Assembly (NCBI GenBank): GCA_029259835.1
Contig: JAJDEL010000228.1
Location: 1-6,481 of the forward strand
Direction of reading: 5' to 3'
Source of the DNA: Planctomicrobium sp.
GTDB lineage: Bacteria > Planctomycetota > Planctomycetia > Planctomycetales > Planctomycetaceae
DNA length: 6,481 nt
Below, piece after piece: positions 1 to 5,875 of this stretch. Made by a program: the position numbers and the translations under genes. Below the pieces are notes generated by a model. The model ran no database searches. It was not told where the DNA came from and worked only from the letters and a program-made list of their open reading frames with translations. Positions within the stretch are counted from its first letter, which is position 1. Every line of letters starts with the position of its first letter.

Positions 1-622
1 CAAACAGAAACGAAGACTTGAAAGCGTAAATACCCATTGATGCTAAACAACGGTTCGAATCGTCGGGGAGTGGGAACGGATCAGCGGGCTTTTCTTCAAA
101 CCGGCGGACCCAGCGATCTTCATCGATTCCCATTACTCCAAATTCCCGACCTTCTTCTCGACGAACCGGCAGGCAGGCAATGGAACAGTCCGCGTTCGAC
201 TCGATGTGATCTTTCACAAATGGCCGGTAATCCATTGTGTAAATGTGATCGCCGGAAAGAATGAGAATTGTTTCCGGAGATTCTTTTTCGATGGAATAAA
301 TATTCTGATAAACAGCGTCTGCCGTCCCACGATACCAGTGTTCGCCAACTCGCTGCTGCGGCGGAAGCACATCGATAAATTCGCCCAGTTCCCGACTCAA
401 GAAGTGCCATCCCAGATGGATGTGACGATCCAGACTGGCGGCCTTGTATTGTGTCAGCAGAAGGATCTTTCGTTGCCCGCTGTTAATGCAGTTTGACAGC
501 ACGAAATCGATGATCCGGTAGTTCCCTCCGAATGGAACTGCCGGTTTTGATCGATCAATCGTTAACGGTTCCAGGCGCGAACCTTTTCCACCAGCGAGAA
601 TCAGCGTCAACACATTTTGCAT
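1..622 (-). CDS. glgC: Glucose-1-phosphate adenylyltransferase (ADP-glucose pyrophosphorylase), N-terminal part, cut by the window edge
   Basis: The enzyme makes ADP-glucose and pyrophosphate from glucose-1-phosphate and ATP, the committed step of bacterial glycogen synthesis in the cytoplasm. The start is the ATG at 622-620; 207 codons are visible of a family usually about 400-430 residues long, and the frame stays open to base 1. Seen in order: the nucleotide-binding loop GGKGSRLEPLT (residues 11-21), KPAVPFGG (26-33), the invariant GTADAVYQN (99-107), SGDHIYTMDY with the catalytic Asp at 125, EFGVM (160-164), EKP with the substrate-binding Lys at 178, and SMGIYAF (195-201). The match runs along the whole visible length and is unambiguous. 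A strong Shine-Dalgarno, GGAGG at 635-631, lies 8 bases before the ATG. The position of the E. coli fructose-1,6-bisphosphate-binding Lys39 appears to be Asp23, so activator specificity may differ. The gene is divergent from the ELM1-family gene and has no obvious functional link to it. Confidence 0.96.
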   Translation of the reverse strand, partial: MQNVLTLILAGGKGSRLEPLTIDRSKPAVPFGGNYRIIDFVLSNCINSGQRKILLLTQYKAASLDRHIHLGWHFLSRELGEFIDVLPPQQRVGEHWYRGTADAVYQNIYSIEKESPETILILSGDHIYTMDYRPFVKDHIESNADCSIACLPVRREEGREFGVMGIDEDRWVRRFEEKPADPFPLPDDSNRCLASMGIYAFKSSFLF

Positions 623-630
623 GAAGGCAA

Positions 631-635
631 CCTCC
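631..635 (-). promoter_or_regulatory. Ribosome binding site of glgC
   Basis: GGAGG on the minus strand with an 8-base spacer to the ATG at 622. It fixes the glgC start. The SD is one arm of a small palindrome, CTCC-TTT-GGAG, at 632-642, which could pair weakly in the mRNA; any regulatory effect is speculation. Confidence 0.8.
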
Positions 636-678
636 AAAGGAGATTATGTTTTGCTTGAACAACACGATCAGCACTTCG

Positions 679-706
679 TTTTGACTGGATTTCTACAGAA
701 TGTCAA
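679..706 (-). promoter_or_regulatory. Weak candidate sigma-70 promoter for glgC
   Basis: On the minus strand a perfect -35 box TTGACA (706-701) is followed after 16 bases by TCAAAA (684-679), which matches only half of the -10 consensus. It lies about 60-85 bases upstream of the glgC ATG, a sensible distance. The -10 is poor, and planctomycete promoters are not well enough known to be sure. Confidence 0.22.
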
Positions 707-779
707 TGCCGCTGCTGAATGACCTTTGATTGAAGTGAATCCTCTCACAATCAATGAAGTCGATTCGGGTGTTGGTCAG

Positions 780-1835
780 ATGAAAAATCATCTACGATGG
801 CTCTCAGATGCAAATCACCTCGGTGTTATGACTGGCTCTCAGATGAACGGAATCGATGGCACTGACTCATCCTCAAATGCTGACTGGAAATGTTGGGCAA
901 TTGCAGATGGTAAGGCAGGGCATCAAAGTCAGGTTCGCGGACTTGCCGAGGCAATTGGAGCAGAATTCGAGCTGTTTGATTGTCGTGTGCGCTTTCCCTG
1001 GAATTTTGCTCCGTCGGCGCTGGTTCCGCTGAAGCCCGATTCGTTTCGCTTCACTGAATCAGTTGCCACAGACGCTTCGCCGGAAATCATTATCAGTTGC
1101 GGACGACAAGCGGCTCTGGGAGCGTTAGCGCTAAAACGCACATTCGGCGAATCTGTGCTACTCGTCCACTTGCAAAATCCGCAAGCCAGCCGCAAAACGT
1201 TTGATTTGATTGTCACGCCGGAACACGACAATCTTCAAGGGCCAAACGTTGTTTCAACGATTGGAGCGATGCACTCACTGACTCTGGAAAAACTTCAGGA
1301 GGCAGCCAGACGCGGGGCGGTGGCAGGTCTAGAAAACCTCACTGCGCGATTTGTTGCAGTATTACTTGGAGGGCCGAATAAATACTACGCATTCGATGAC
1401 GGGGACATCCTGCGACTCTCCGATCATCTACAGCAAATTGCCTCTGATAAGCTGCAACTGGCAATCATTCCTTCACGCCGTACACCAGCGAAGGCCATTT
1501 CAAAACTGCGACAATCATTTGGAGGTGATCATTTTGTCTGGGACCGCACAGGAGAGAATCCGTATCTCTCCGCGTTAGCGTTGTGTTCTTATTGCCTTGT
1601 GACCAGTGATTCCGTCTCGATGATTTCGGAAGCAACAGCAACCGGGCAACCTGTCTATGTCGAAATGCTCAACGAAAAGAGGCCAGCAAAGAAGTTTCAT
1701 CAGTTTCATACCGGCATGATTGAACGCGGATACGTGAAAAAGTTCATCGGAAACCTGGAAGACTGGGCCTACGAACCACCAAACGAAGCGAAACGCATTG
1801 CAAAAATCATTCAAGAACGTTTGTTAAAAGAGTAG
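780..1835 (+). CDS. ELM1-family (DUF1022) putative glycosyltransferase
   Basis: The family (Pfam Mito_fiss_Elm1) is named after the plant mitochondrial fission factor ELM1. Bacterial members are treated as putative GT-B-like glycosyltransferases with no firmly known substrate. From the ATG at 780 the product has 351 residues. The domain starts near residue 36 and fills the rest: WAIADGKAGHQSQ (about 39-51), SCGRQAALGA (106-115), VLLGGPNKYY (194-203) and TSDSVSMISEATATGQP (275-291). The last resembles the nucleotide-sugar-binding Ser/Glu segment of GT-B folds. No signal peptide or membrane segment is seen, so it is probably cytoplasmic or peripheral. The start is uncertain: the frame is open from a TTG at 726, and ATGs also lie at 828 and 843. 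None has a good ribosome binding site, and GGGTG 8 bases before 780 is only a partial one. The first 35 residues do not look conserved. The gene stands alone and converges on the YTV-repeat gene. Confidence 0.85.
   Translation: MKNHLRWLSDANHLGVMTGSQMNGIDGTDSSSNADWKCWAIADGKAGHQSQVRGLAEAIGAEFELFDCRVRFPWNFAPSALVPLKPDSFRFTESVATDASPEIIISCGRQAALGALALKRTFGESVLLVHLQNPQASRKTFDLIVTPEHDNLQGPNVVSTIGAMHSLTLEKLQEAARRGAVAGLENLTARFVAVLLGGPNKYYAFDDGDILRLSDHLQQIASDKLQLAIIPSRRTPAKAISKLRQSFGGDHFVWDRTGENPYLSALALCSYCLVTSDSVSMISEATATGQPVYVEMLNEKRPAKKFHQFHTGMIERGYVKKFIGNLEDWAYEPPNEAKRIAKIIQERLLKE
798..845 (+). repeat. 13-bp direct repeat near the ELM1-family gene start
   Basis: TGGCTCTCAGATG occurs at 798-810 and again at 833-845, 35 bases apart. 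The offset is not a multiple of three, so the copies encode different residues. A coding origin for the similarity is unlikely. This suggests that translation may begin at or after the second copy (ATG 843) and that the upstream part is leader. Confidence 0.6.
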
Positions 1836-1858
1836 TGACAAAGGCGCTCTGTGGACAC

Positions 1859-1900
1859 AAAAAAAGAACGATTGCCATTTCTGGCAACCGCTCTCTTTCG
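1859..1900. terminator. Bidirectional intrinsic terminator between convergent genes
   Basis: A perfect stem TTGCCA (1872-1877) / TGGCAA (1882-1887) with a TTTC loop extends outward through partly paired bases to AAA and TTT runs. Read on the minus strand it ends in seven T (1865-1859), a good U-tract for the YTV-repeat gene, whose stop lies about 95 bases upstream. Read on the plus strand it ends in a T-rich stretch, TCTCTTTCGTTT, about 55 bases beyond the stop of the ELM1-family gene. The minus-strand reading is the stronger one. Confidence 0.7.
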
Positions 1901-1906
1901 TTTCAG

Positions 1907-1973
1907 TATTCCTCAGCGTTTTAAGCTTCACATGGGGTCAGTGTGAACTTCGCCCTCCTGTTACTGAGGAATA
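1907..1973. repeat. Long inverted repeat / stem-loop in the 3' region of the YTV-repeat gene
   Basis: The outer arms TATTCCTCAG (1907-1916) and CTGAGGAATA (1964-1973) are perfect 10-bp complements. Nested inside, TTCACA (1927-1932) pairs with TGTGAA (1942-1947); the pairing continues as AAG/CTT around a one-base bulge, and the loop holds TGGGGTCAG. The structure begins 9 bases after the stop of the minus-strand gene and precedes the intrinsic terminator. It would therefore be in that gene's 3' untranslated RNA. No U-tract follows it. It may be an mRNA-stabilising hairpin, or alternatively a small intergenic repeat element. Confidence 0.6.
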
Positions 1974-1982
1974 TTGCTTCAC

Positions 1983-3365
1983 CTATTTCACAACATCGCA
2001 GGCGTCGCAAGCTGTTGAAGGTGCTGCACAGCCTGGGGCTGCATCGCAAGGATCACACGGATCGCATGGAACCTTTCGACAAACAACTTTCGGCACGCAG
2101 CGAGTTTTCGTCACTGTGACCTGACGAGGAACACGCTTAGTGTGACAGACGTAGCGAGTTTCGCAAACTGTCCGCGGCACGCAGTAAGGAACCTTACGAG
2201 TACGAGTTTCGCAGGTGTAGCTGCAAGTCGTGTAAGGAACTTGCTTAGTGCGTGTTTCACAAGTGTAAGTGCAAGTCTTGTAAGGAATCTTGCGGCAAAT
2301 CGTTTGGCAAGTGTAACTGCAAGTTGTGTAAGGCACTTGCTTAGTGCGGCATTCACGAACCATTTTGCAAGTTGTGTAAGGAACTTGCTTCGTGCGTGTT
2401 TCACAAGTGTAGGTGCAAGTCGTGTATGGAACCTGCTTCGTGCATGTGACTGGTGTTCGGCAACAAACAGTGTAAGGCACTTTGCAATGCTTCACTTCAG
2501 GAACCATCCGGGTGCATGTGACAGTCTTGTTAACTGTTTTTGGGCACCAGACTTTCTTGCAGATTGTGCGTGGTGGATCCTGAACCATGACCTTGCGGGT
2601 CTTGCCGGGCTTGAAAACGTGGCAGCAGGAATCTGCATCGAAGCAGAATGAACCTGGGTCTTGCACACATTTTTCAACACAAGGACCAGGAACGCATTCT
2701 TTGACAGTCTTCCATTCTCCGCACTGGACAGGAACGCATTTCGTGGTTGTCACAGGTCGCATCACGGTGTGACAAGTATTGCGATAGCGTGTTTCAGTGT
2801 GAGTTTTGTACGTCGTGTAGCAGACGTTGCGATAGCACGTCTTGTAACAAGGCTTGCGAACTGTGTAGCACACGTTGCGGTAGCAAGTGTTATAGACAGG
2901 TCGGCAAACGGAATACGTGCATGTCCGGTAGCAAGTTTTGTAAACCGGCTTACGAATCGTCTGTGTACAAGTGCGATAGCAGGTCTTGTAGTGAGGAACC
3001 TTCACAGAGTAACAGACATTTCGGTAGCAAGTTTTGTAACAAGGCTTGCGAACCGTGTAGCACTCATCACGATAGCACGTATCGTAAACGGTACGACTAC
3101 AAGTGACGGGAGTTTTCTCGACGCAAGTGTCATAAACAGTCTTACATTCGTTGTACTGTTCGGTACACCAAATCGTCTCGCGAACTGTCTTGTAAGACGG
3201 TCCGCAATTCACGCGTGCTTTGCAATAATCCCCGCAAGGATTGCACGACCTTTCTGGACTACAACGGAAACGACCGCTTCCGCAGAACAGTCCAGCTTCT
3301 GATTCTCCAGCACTCGCCATTGCTAAAATTGCGGCGAGGACCGGAATCCACATCTTGTGTCTCAT
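1983..3365 (-). CDS. Secreted cysteine-rich YTV-repeat protein (probable planctomycete cell-envelope structural protein)
   Basis: The product has 460 residues, of which I count 63 Cys (about 14%), with much Thr, Tyr, Lys and Arg. Residues 1-24 form a signal peptide: basic MRHK, hydrophobic WIPVLAAILAMA, then cleavage after ASA (19) or SEA (24). After a Cys-rich lead-in come 8 tandem 16-residue units (77-204, best form CYKTCYRNVCYTVRKP), a non-repeat Cys-rich linker (205-293, with a CC pair at 247-248), 7 tandem 16-residue units (294-405, best form KQVPYTTCTYTCETRT), and a tail with CDPCDPCD and CDACDVVK. This composition matches the planctomycete YTV family. Members are thought to belong to the proteinaceous cell wall; disulphide cross-linking is inferred. 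The ATG at 3365 is preferred because AGAGGA lies about 9 bases before it. A TTG at 3383 would add six residues with poorer support. No enzyme motif is seen. The gene is monocistronic, with its own terminator. Confidence 0.88.
   Translation of the reverse strand: MRHKMWIPVLAAILAMASAGESEAGLFCGSGRFRCSPERSCNPCGDYCKARVNCGPSYKTVRETIWCTEQYNECKTVYDTCVEKTPVTCSRTVYDTCYRDECYTVRKPCYKTCYRNVCYSVKVPHYKTCYRTCTQTIRKPVYKTCYRTCTYSVCRPVYNTCYRNVCYTVRKPCYKTCYRNVCYTTYKTHTETRYRNTCHTVMRPVTTTKCVPVQCGEWKTVKECVPGPCVEKCVQDPGSFCFDADSCCHVFKPGKTRKVMVQDPPRTICKKVWCPKTVNKTVTCTRMVPEVKHCKVPYTVCCRTPVTCTKQVPYTTCTYTCETRTKQVPYTTCKMVRECRTKQVPYTTCSYTCQTICRKIPYKTCTYTCETRTKQVPYTTCSYTCETRTRKVPYCVPRTVCETRYVCHTKRVPRQVTVTKTRCVPKVVCRKVPCDPCDPCDAAPGCAAPSTACDACDVVK
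2151..2486 (-). repeat. Tandem array B: seven 48-bp (16-residue) units
   Basis: Units such as KQVPYTTCTYTCETRT, KQVPYTTCKMVRECRT, KQVPYTTCSYTCQTIC and RKIPYKTCTYTCETRT follow without insertion or deletion. The edge units are degenerate. A 46-base stretch at 2231-2276 matches 2375-2420 with only two differences (positions 2247 and 2268). The offset is 144 bases, exactly three units. Confidence 0.88.
2754..3137 (-). repeat. Tandem array A: eight 48-bp (16-residue) units
   Basis: Successive units read VYDTCYRDECYTVRKP, CYKTCYRNVCYSVKVP, HYKTCYRTCTQTIRKP, VYKTCYRTCTYSVCRP, VYNTCYRNVCYTVRKP and CYKTCYRNVCYTTYKT, with one degenerate unit on each side. All eight are exactly 16 residues. TTGTAACAAGGCTTGCGAAC (plus strand) recurs at 2842 and 3034, exactly four units apart, showing a higher-order duplication. 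The shared YxTC core indicates common origin with array B. Confidence 0.88.
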
Positions 3366-3722
3366 GAGTAGAGTCCTCTTCAACTAACCCCATACGAACC
3401 GACCACCACAACAGCAATCGCTATCCCGGATTTCGGCAGATTTCGCCTGCACGCTCTATCTATTCATCGTATCTTTCCCGTCTTGCCTGTTCTTCCTGGT
3501 AGGAACATCGCGAAATCGCGACGACTCTCACAAGTGATTTGGCTGCCACGTTAGGCATTTACGGTACGATGTGTCAGAATGGATCGACCGGCAGGACTAT
3601 GCGCCTGCACTATGATCGTTACAGCAGGAGCGGGGATGCCCGTTCGCTGATAATCATTCCTCAGTGTCGTTGCGACCCGCACAAATTAACCATTATTCAG
3701 AACAAACTGGAAAGCTGAGAAC
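3366..3722. other. Divergent intergenic region with small palindromes
   Basis: This 357-base spacer must hold the promoters of the YTV-repeat gene (leftward) and the isomerase gene (rightward). I see no gene and no convincing -35/-10 pair. Three short symmetries stand out: TTCCT-GGT-AGGAA (3493-3505), TCGCGA-AA-TCGCGA (3508-3521) and GTCG-TTG-CGAC (3666-3676). The first two lie side by side and could be an operator, but nothing in the sequence identifies the protein. Confidence 0.4.
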
Positions 3723-4547
3723 ATGAAGTTCGCTATCTGTCAAGAATTGTATGAAGGCTGGGATTGGAATCGACAGTGCGAGTATGTTGCCCAGGCTGGC
3801 TACACCGGCATCGAAGTCGCCCCATTCGCATTGGCTGAGAAAATCAGCGATCTCAGCGAGAGTGACCGTAAAAGCCTTCGAGAAACTGCTGAGAAGCACG
3901 GCTTGGAAATCATCGGCTTGCATTGGCTGCTCGCGAAGACCGAAGGTCTCCACCTCACGTCCGAGGATGATGCAGTTCGCGTGGCAACGACTGAATACCT
4001 CATTCAACTTGGAGACCTCTGCGCCGATCTCGGCGGCACAATCATGGTCTTCGGCTCACCGTTTCAAAGAAATTTGGAAGGCGAAACGACCGAGCAGCAA
4101 GCTTTTGACAGAGCAGTCGAAGTGTTCAAAGCGGCGATGCCAAAAATTGCAGCGCGGGGGGTTCACCTGTTAATGGAACCGCTCACGACGAAGGAAACAA
4201 ACTTCATCACCACCTGCGACTCGGCAGCGGAGTTGATTGCAGATGTCGATCATCCGAATTTCGCATTGCACCAAGATGTCAAAGCGATGCTGGGTGAAGG
4301 GACTTCTCTTCCAGGACTCATCGAGAAACACAAAGGCATCACCCGACACTTTCATGTCAACGACACCAACCTCCTCGGACCAGGTATGGGTGAAACCGAC
4401 TACCATCCCATCTTCGAAGCACTACTCAAATCCGGCTACGATGGCTGGGTCTCGGTCGAAGTTTTTGATTACTCACCAGGCGCTGAGAAAATCACCGAAG
4501 AGAGTCTGGCATACATGAAGCAAGTCTTGTCTGATCTTGATGCGTGA
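3723..4547 (+). CDS. Sugar phosphate isomerase/epimerase, xylose-isomerase-like TIM barrel
   Basis: The product has 274 residues, the normal length for this (AP_endonuc_2-type) superfamily, which includes hydroxypyruvate isomerase, IolE/IolI-like and ketose 3-epimerases. It is a predicted soluble (beta/alpha)8 barrel that binds a divalent metal and isomerises or epimerises a small sugar, sugar phosphate or hydroxyacid. Barrel landmarks in order: GYTGIEV (26-32), GLHWLL with His67 (65-70), LLMEPL with Glu152, LHQDVKAM with His183/Asp185, HFHVND with His209/His211, and SVEVFDY with Glu246. Glu152, Asp185, His211 and Glu246 fit the usual metal-ligand pattern; this is inferred by pattern, not alignment. 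Exact substrate cannot be assigned. The ATG start is preceded by GGAAAG at 3709-3714, a weak ribosome binding site. The gene is divergent from the YTV-repeat gene, and a hairpin directly follows its stop. Confidence 0.88.
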   Translation: MKFAICQELYEGWDWNRQCEYVAQAGYTGIEVAPFALAEKISDLSESDRKSLRETAEKHGLEIIGLHWLLAKTEGLHLTSEDDAVRVATTEYLIQLGDLCADLGGTIMVFGSPFQRNLEGETTEQQAFDRAVEVFKAAMPKIAARGVHLLMEPLTTKETNFITTCDSAAELIADVDHPNFALHQDVKAMLGEGTSLPGLIEKHKGITRHFHVNDTNLLGPGMGETDYHPIFEALLKSGYDGWVSVEVFDYSPGAEKITEESLAYMKQVLSDLDA

Positions 4548-4550
4548 GAG

Positions 4551-4567
4551 CGGAAGGCCACCTTCTG
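4551..4567 (+). terminator. Short hairpin after the isomerase stop codon
   Basis: CGGAAGG (4551-4557) pairs with CCTTCTG (4561-4567), one pair being G-T, around a CCA loop, starting three bases after the stop. No T-run follows, so it is either a weak terminator or an mRNA 3'-end stabiliser. Its place makes a start of the next gene at 4537/4540 less likely than the ATG at 4597. Confidence 0.35.
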
Positions 4568-4596
4568 GGGTGACCTGCTTTAGTTTCAGAAAGACA

Positions 4597-5178
4597 ATGA
4601 AAACCATACTCATTTCAAAGTCGCCTACACTTGAAATCGTTTTTTGTATTCTCGGAAATACGAGTTTTCTGTATGGATCTCTTGTTTTTTGTTTTGCTCA
4701 AGACGAGATCGAAGTTGTCATTGCGAAAACTGGTTTAGTTATTGGTTTGATGCTGCTAGTTACCTCGGTTGTCTTGTTTCGGAATCGACCTGTTGCGATG
4801 ATTCTCTCTGAGAATGGGTTGTTCATTAATCAGTTTTCAGTCACGATTGGCTGGCGATTTATCAAAGATGCCAAGCTCTATTTTCCATACCGCGATTTGG
4901 ACATAGGAGACTTTGCACTGATGGCTTTGTTTTCAAATGGTGCTGCTTCGAAATATGCGATGCTGGCTATCACGTTTACAGATGAAGGGGTTCAAGAGTA
5001 CGGAAGAAGGCGGTTTATTGCGGCACGTCACCGCTCATTAATGAAACTCAATCACCATATTTTACTGCCGATTCTCTCACTCAACTTTCACCCATTTACT
5101 TCTCGAGTCTTACAACGCCCAGATGATCTGATCGAAGAAATTCAATGTCGAATTCATCTTTACCAGAGTGACAAGTAG
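4597..5178 (+). CDS. Hypothetical membrane protein: two transmembrane segments plus a soluble C-terminal domain
   Basis: I do not recognise the gene. From the ATG at 4597 the product has 193 residues: a short basic N-terminus (MKTILISK), two hydrophobic segments (about 12-33 and 39-61) joined by an acidic turn (QDEIE), and a cytosolic-looking domain of about 130 residues rich in beta-type alternation (RPVAMILSENGLFINQFSV). The layout of a transmembrane hairpin, then 'L..NGLFI....VTIGW..I' recalls small bacterial membrane-anchored PH-like (STM3941-like) proteins. That is a resemblance in pattern only. The C-terminus is basic in the middle (GRRRFIAARHR, 136-146) and acidic near the end. The frame is open back to a TTG at 4537 and an ATG at 4540, which would overlap the isomerase stop; those starts run through a hairpin and add no hydrophobic or conserved-looking sequence. 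The DNA looks more A+T-rich than the isomerase gene. Confidence 0.68.
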   Translation: MKTILISKSPTLEIVFCILGNTSFLYGSLVFCFAQDEIEVVIAKTGLVIGLMLLVTSVVLFRNRPVAMILSENGLFINQFSVTIGWRFIKDAKLYFPYRDLDIGDFALMALFSNGAASKYAMLAITFTDEGVQEYGRRRFIAARHRSLMKLNHHILLPILSLNFHPFTSRVLQRPDDLIEEIQCRIHLYQSDK

Positions 5179-5180
5179 GG

Positions 5181-5204
5181 CGACATACGGGTCCGATATG
5201 GTCG
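5181..5204 (+). terminator. Imperfect hairpin after the 4597-5178 gene
   Basis: CGAC-ATA-CGG (5181-5190) can pair with CCG-TAT-GTCG (5193-5204) with two single-base bulges, two bases after the stop. The apical loop is too tight for the last pairs to form, and no T-run follows. It is only a possible weak terminator or processing site. Confidence 0.25.
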
Positions 5205-5242
5205 CATCTCATTTGGTTGGTCATGTCATTTGATCATGTTTG

Positions 5243-5875
5243 ATGTCCATTCAATTTGCATCCTTGACGATCAGTCGTATTCGGCCTCAATGGGACCGAT
5301 TTGAGACCATTGTGGGGCTCTTCGCTGTTGTTCTGCTCACTTTTGGTGTCGCCTTTCTGGCGTCGCTCGCGCTTGGACTCAATCTATTCCTCGGCGACCG
5401 GATCGTCTATGCAATTACGTTGCCACTTGCTCCTGCAAGCTGGTTCACTGCGAGTTGGATGAATCGCAATGCCACCTGGGCGCTAAAACAATGTCGAGAT
5501 CGTCAGAAGGCAAAGAATGAATCGCAACAGAGATCCATTTTTGCATTGATTCTCTCATCTCGAATTGCAAGTTTTCCACTTCTGATTCGCGTTCCGTTGG
5601 GGCTTTGGTGGCTCAGCCATTTTGGCACAGCCGTCTTTTTGGGTGAGATGGCTGATGTCATCGCGGCTGAGTCTTTTCTACTTTCGGGAACGCCTCATCT
5701 TCTTGTCTCGTGTCTTTTGTCATTTTCATTCCATTTTGCAGCCAACACTTTCCTTGTCTTGTCGATCCGTCAGTTCACTAATTCCGAAACTTGGACGGAA
5801 AAAATCTGGTGCCAAAGAATCAAGATTGATGTGTTGCTCGTCAGTCCGTTATTCATCCGATTGTTGTTGGCGTAA
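5243..5875 (+). CDS. Hypothetical polytopic membrane protein
   Basis: I do not recognise the gene. From the ATG at 5243 (a TTG lies immediately before it) the product has 210 residues and about five hydrophobic stretches: 22-50, 54-73, 108-135, 151-175 and 194-209. A hydrophilic basic loop, KQCRDRQKAKNESQQR (82-97), separates the second and third. The last segment runs to the C-terminus (LLVSPLFIRLLLA). There is no signal peptide, no charged catalytic motif and no recognisable transporter signature. No Shine-Dalgarno is visible before the start. It follows the previous membrane-protein gene by 64 bases on the same strand, so the two may be co-transcribed. Five passes is an estimate from hydrophobicity by eye. 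Confidence 0.62.
   Translation: MSIQFASLTISRIRPQWDRFETIVGLFAVVLLTFGVAFLASLALGLNLFLGDRIVYAITLPLAPASWFTASWMNRNATWALKQCRDRQKAKNESQQRSIFALILSSRIASFPLLIRVPLGLWWLSHFGTAVFLGEMADVIAAESFLLSGTPHLLVSCLLSFSFHFAANTFLVLSIRQFTNSETWTEKIWCQRIKIDVLLVSPLFIRLLLA

Noticed and set aside
37..496. Open frames at 37-264, 120-410 and 206-496
   Set aside because: All overlap the unambiguous glgC coding sequence, which is open to the window edge and carries every family motif.
636..684. Plus-strand mini-ORF ATG at 646 (12 codons) after AAAGGAG
   Set aside because: The spacing from GGAG to ATG is only three bases, the peptide MFCLNNTISTSF has no attenuator-like feature, and the AAAGGAG is the complement of the palindrome carrying the glgC SD.
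2111..2404. Minus-strand frame in another register of the YTV gene
   Set aside because: It is a frame-shifted reading of array B, nested inside the real gene. Its periodic Leu/Ala-rich sequence is a by-product of the repeat.
2151..3137. CRISPR-like or minisatellite interpretation of the regular 48-bp repeats
   Set aside because: The repeats are in frame, continuous without unique spacers, diverged at third positions, and encode a consistent 16-residue protein unit behind a signal peptide.
2142..3302. Long open frames on the plus strand opposite the YTV-repeat gene (2142-2651, 2661-3302, 2747-3106)
   Set aside because: They mirror the 48-bp repeat on the other strand. A repeat whose length is a multiple of three keeps an antisense frame open by chance. 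They have no ribosome binding site, and their predicted proteins only reflect the repeat.
3670..3699. Possible promoter TTGCGA-18-TATTCA before the isomerase gene
   Set aside because: Only four of six and three of six bases match consensus, which is expected by chance in a spacer of this size.
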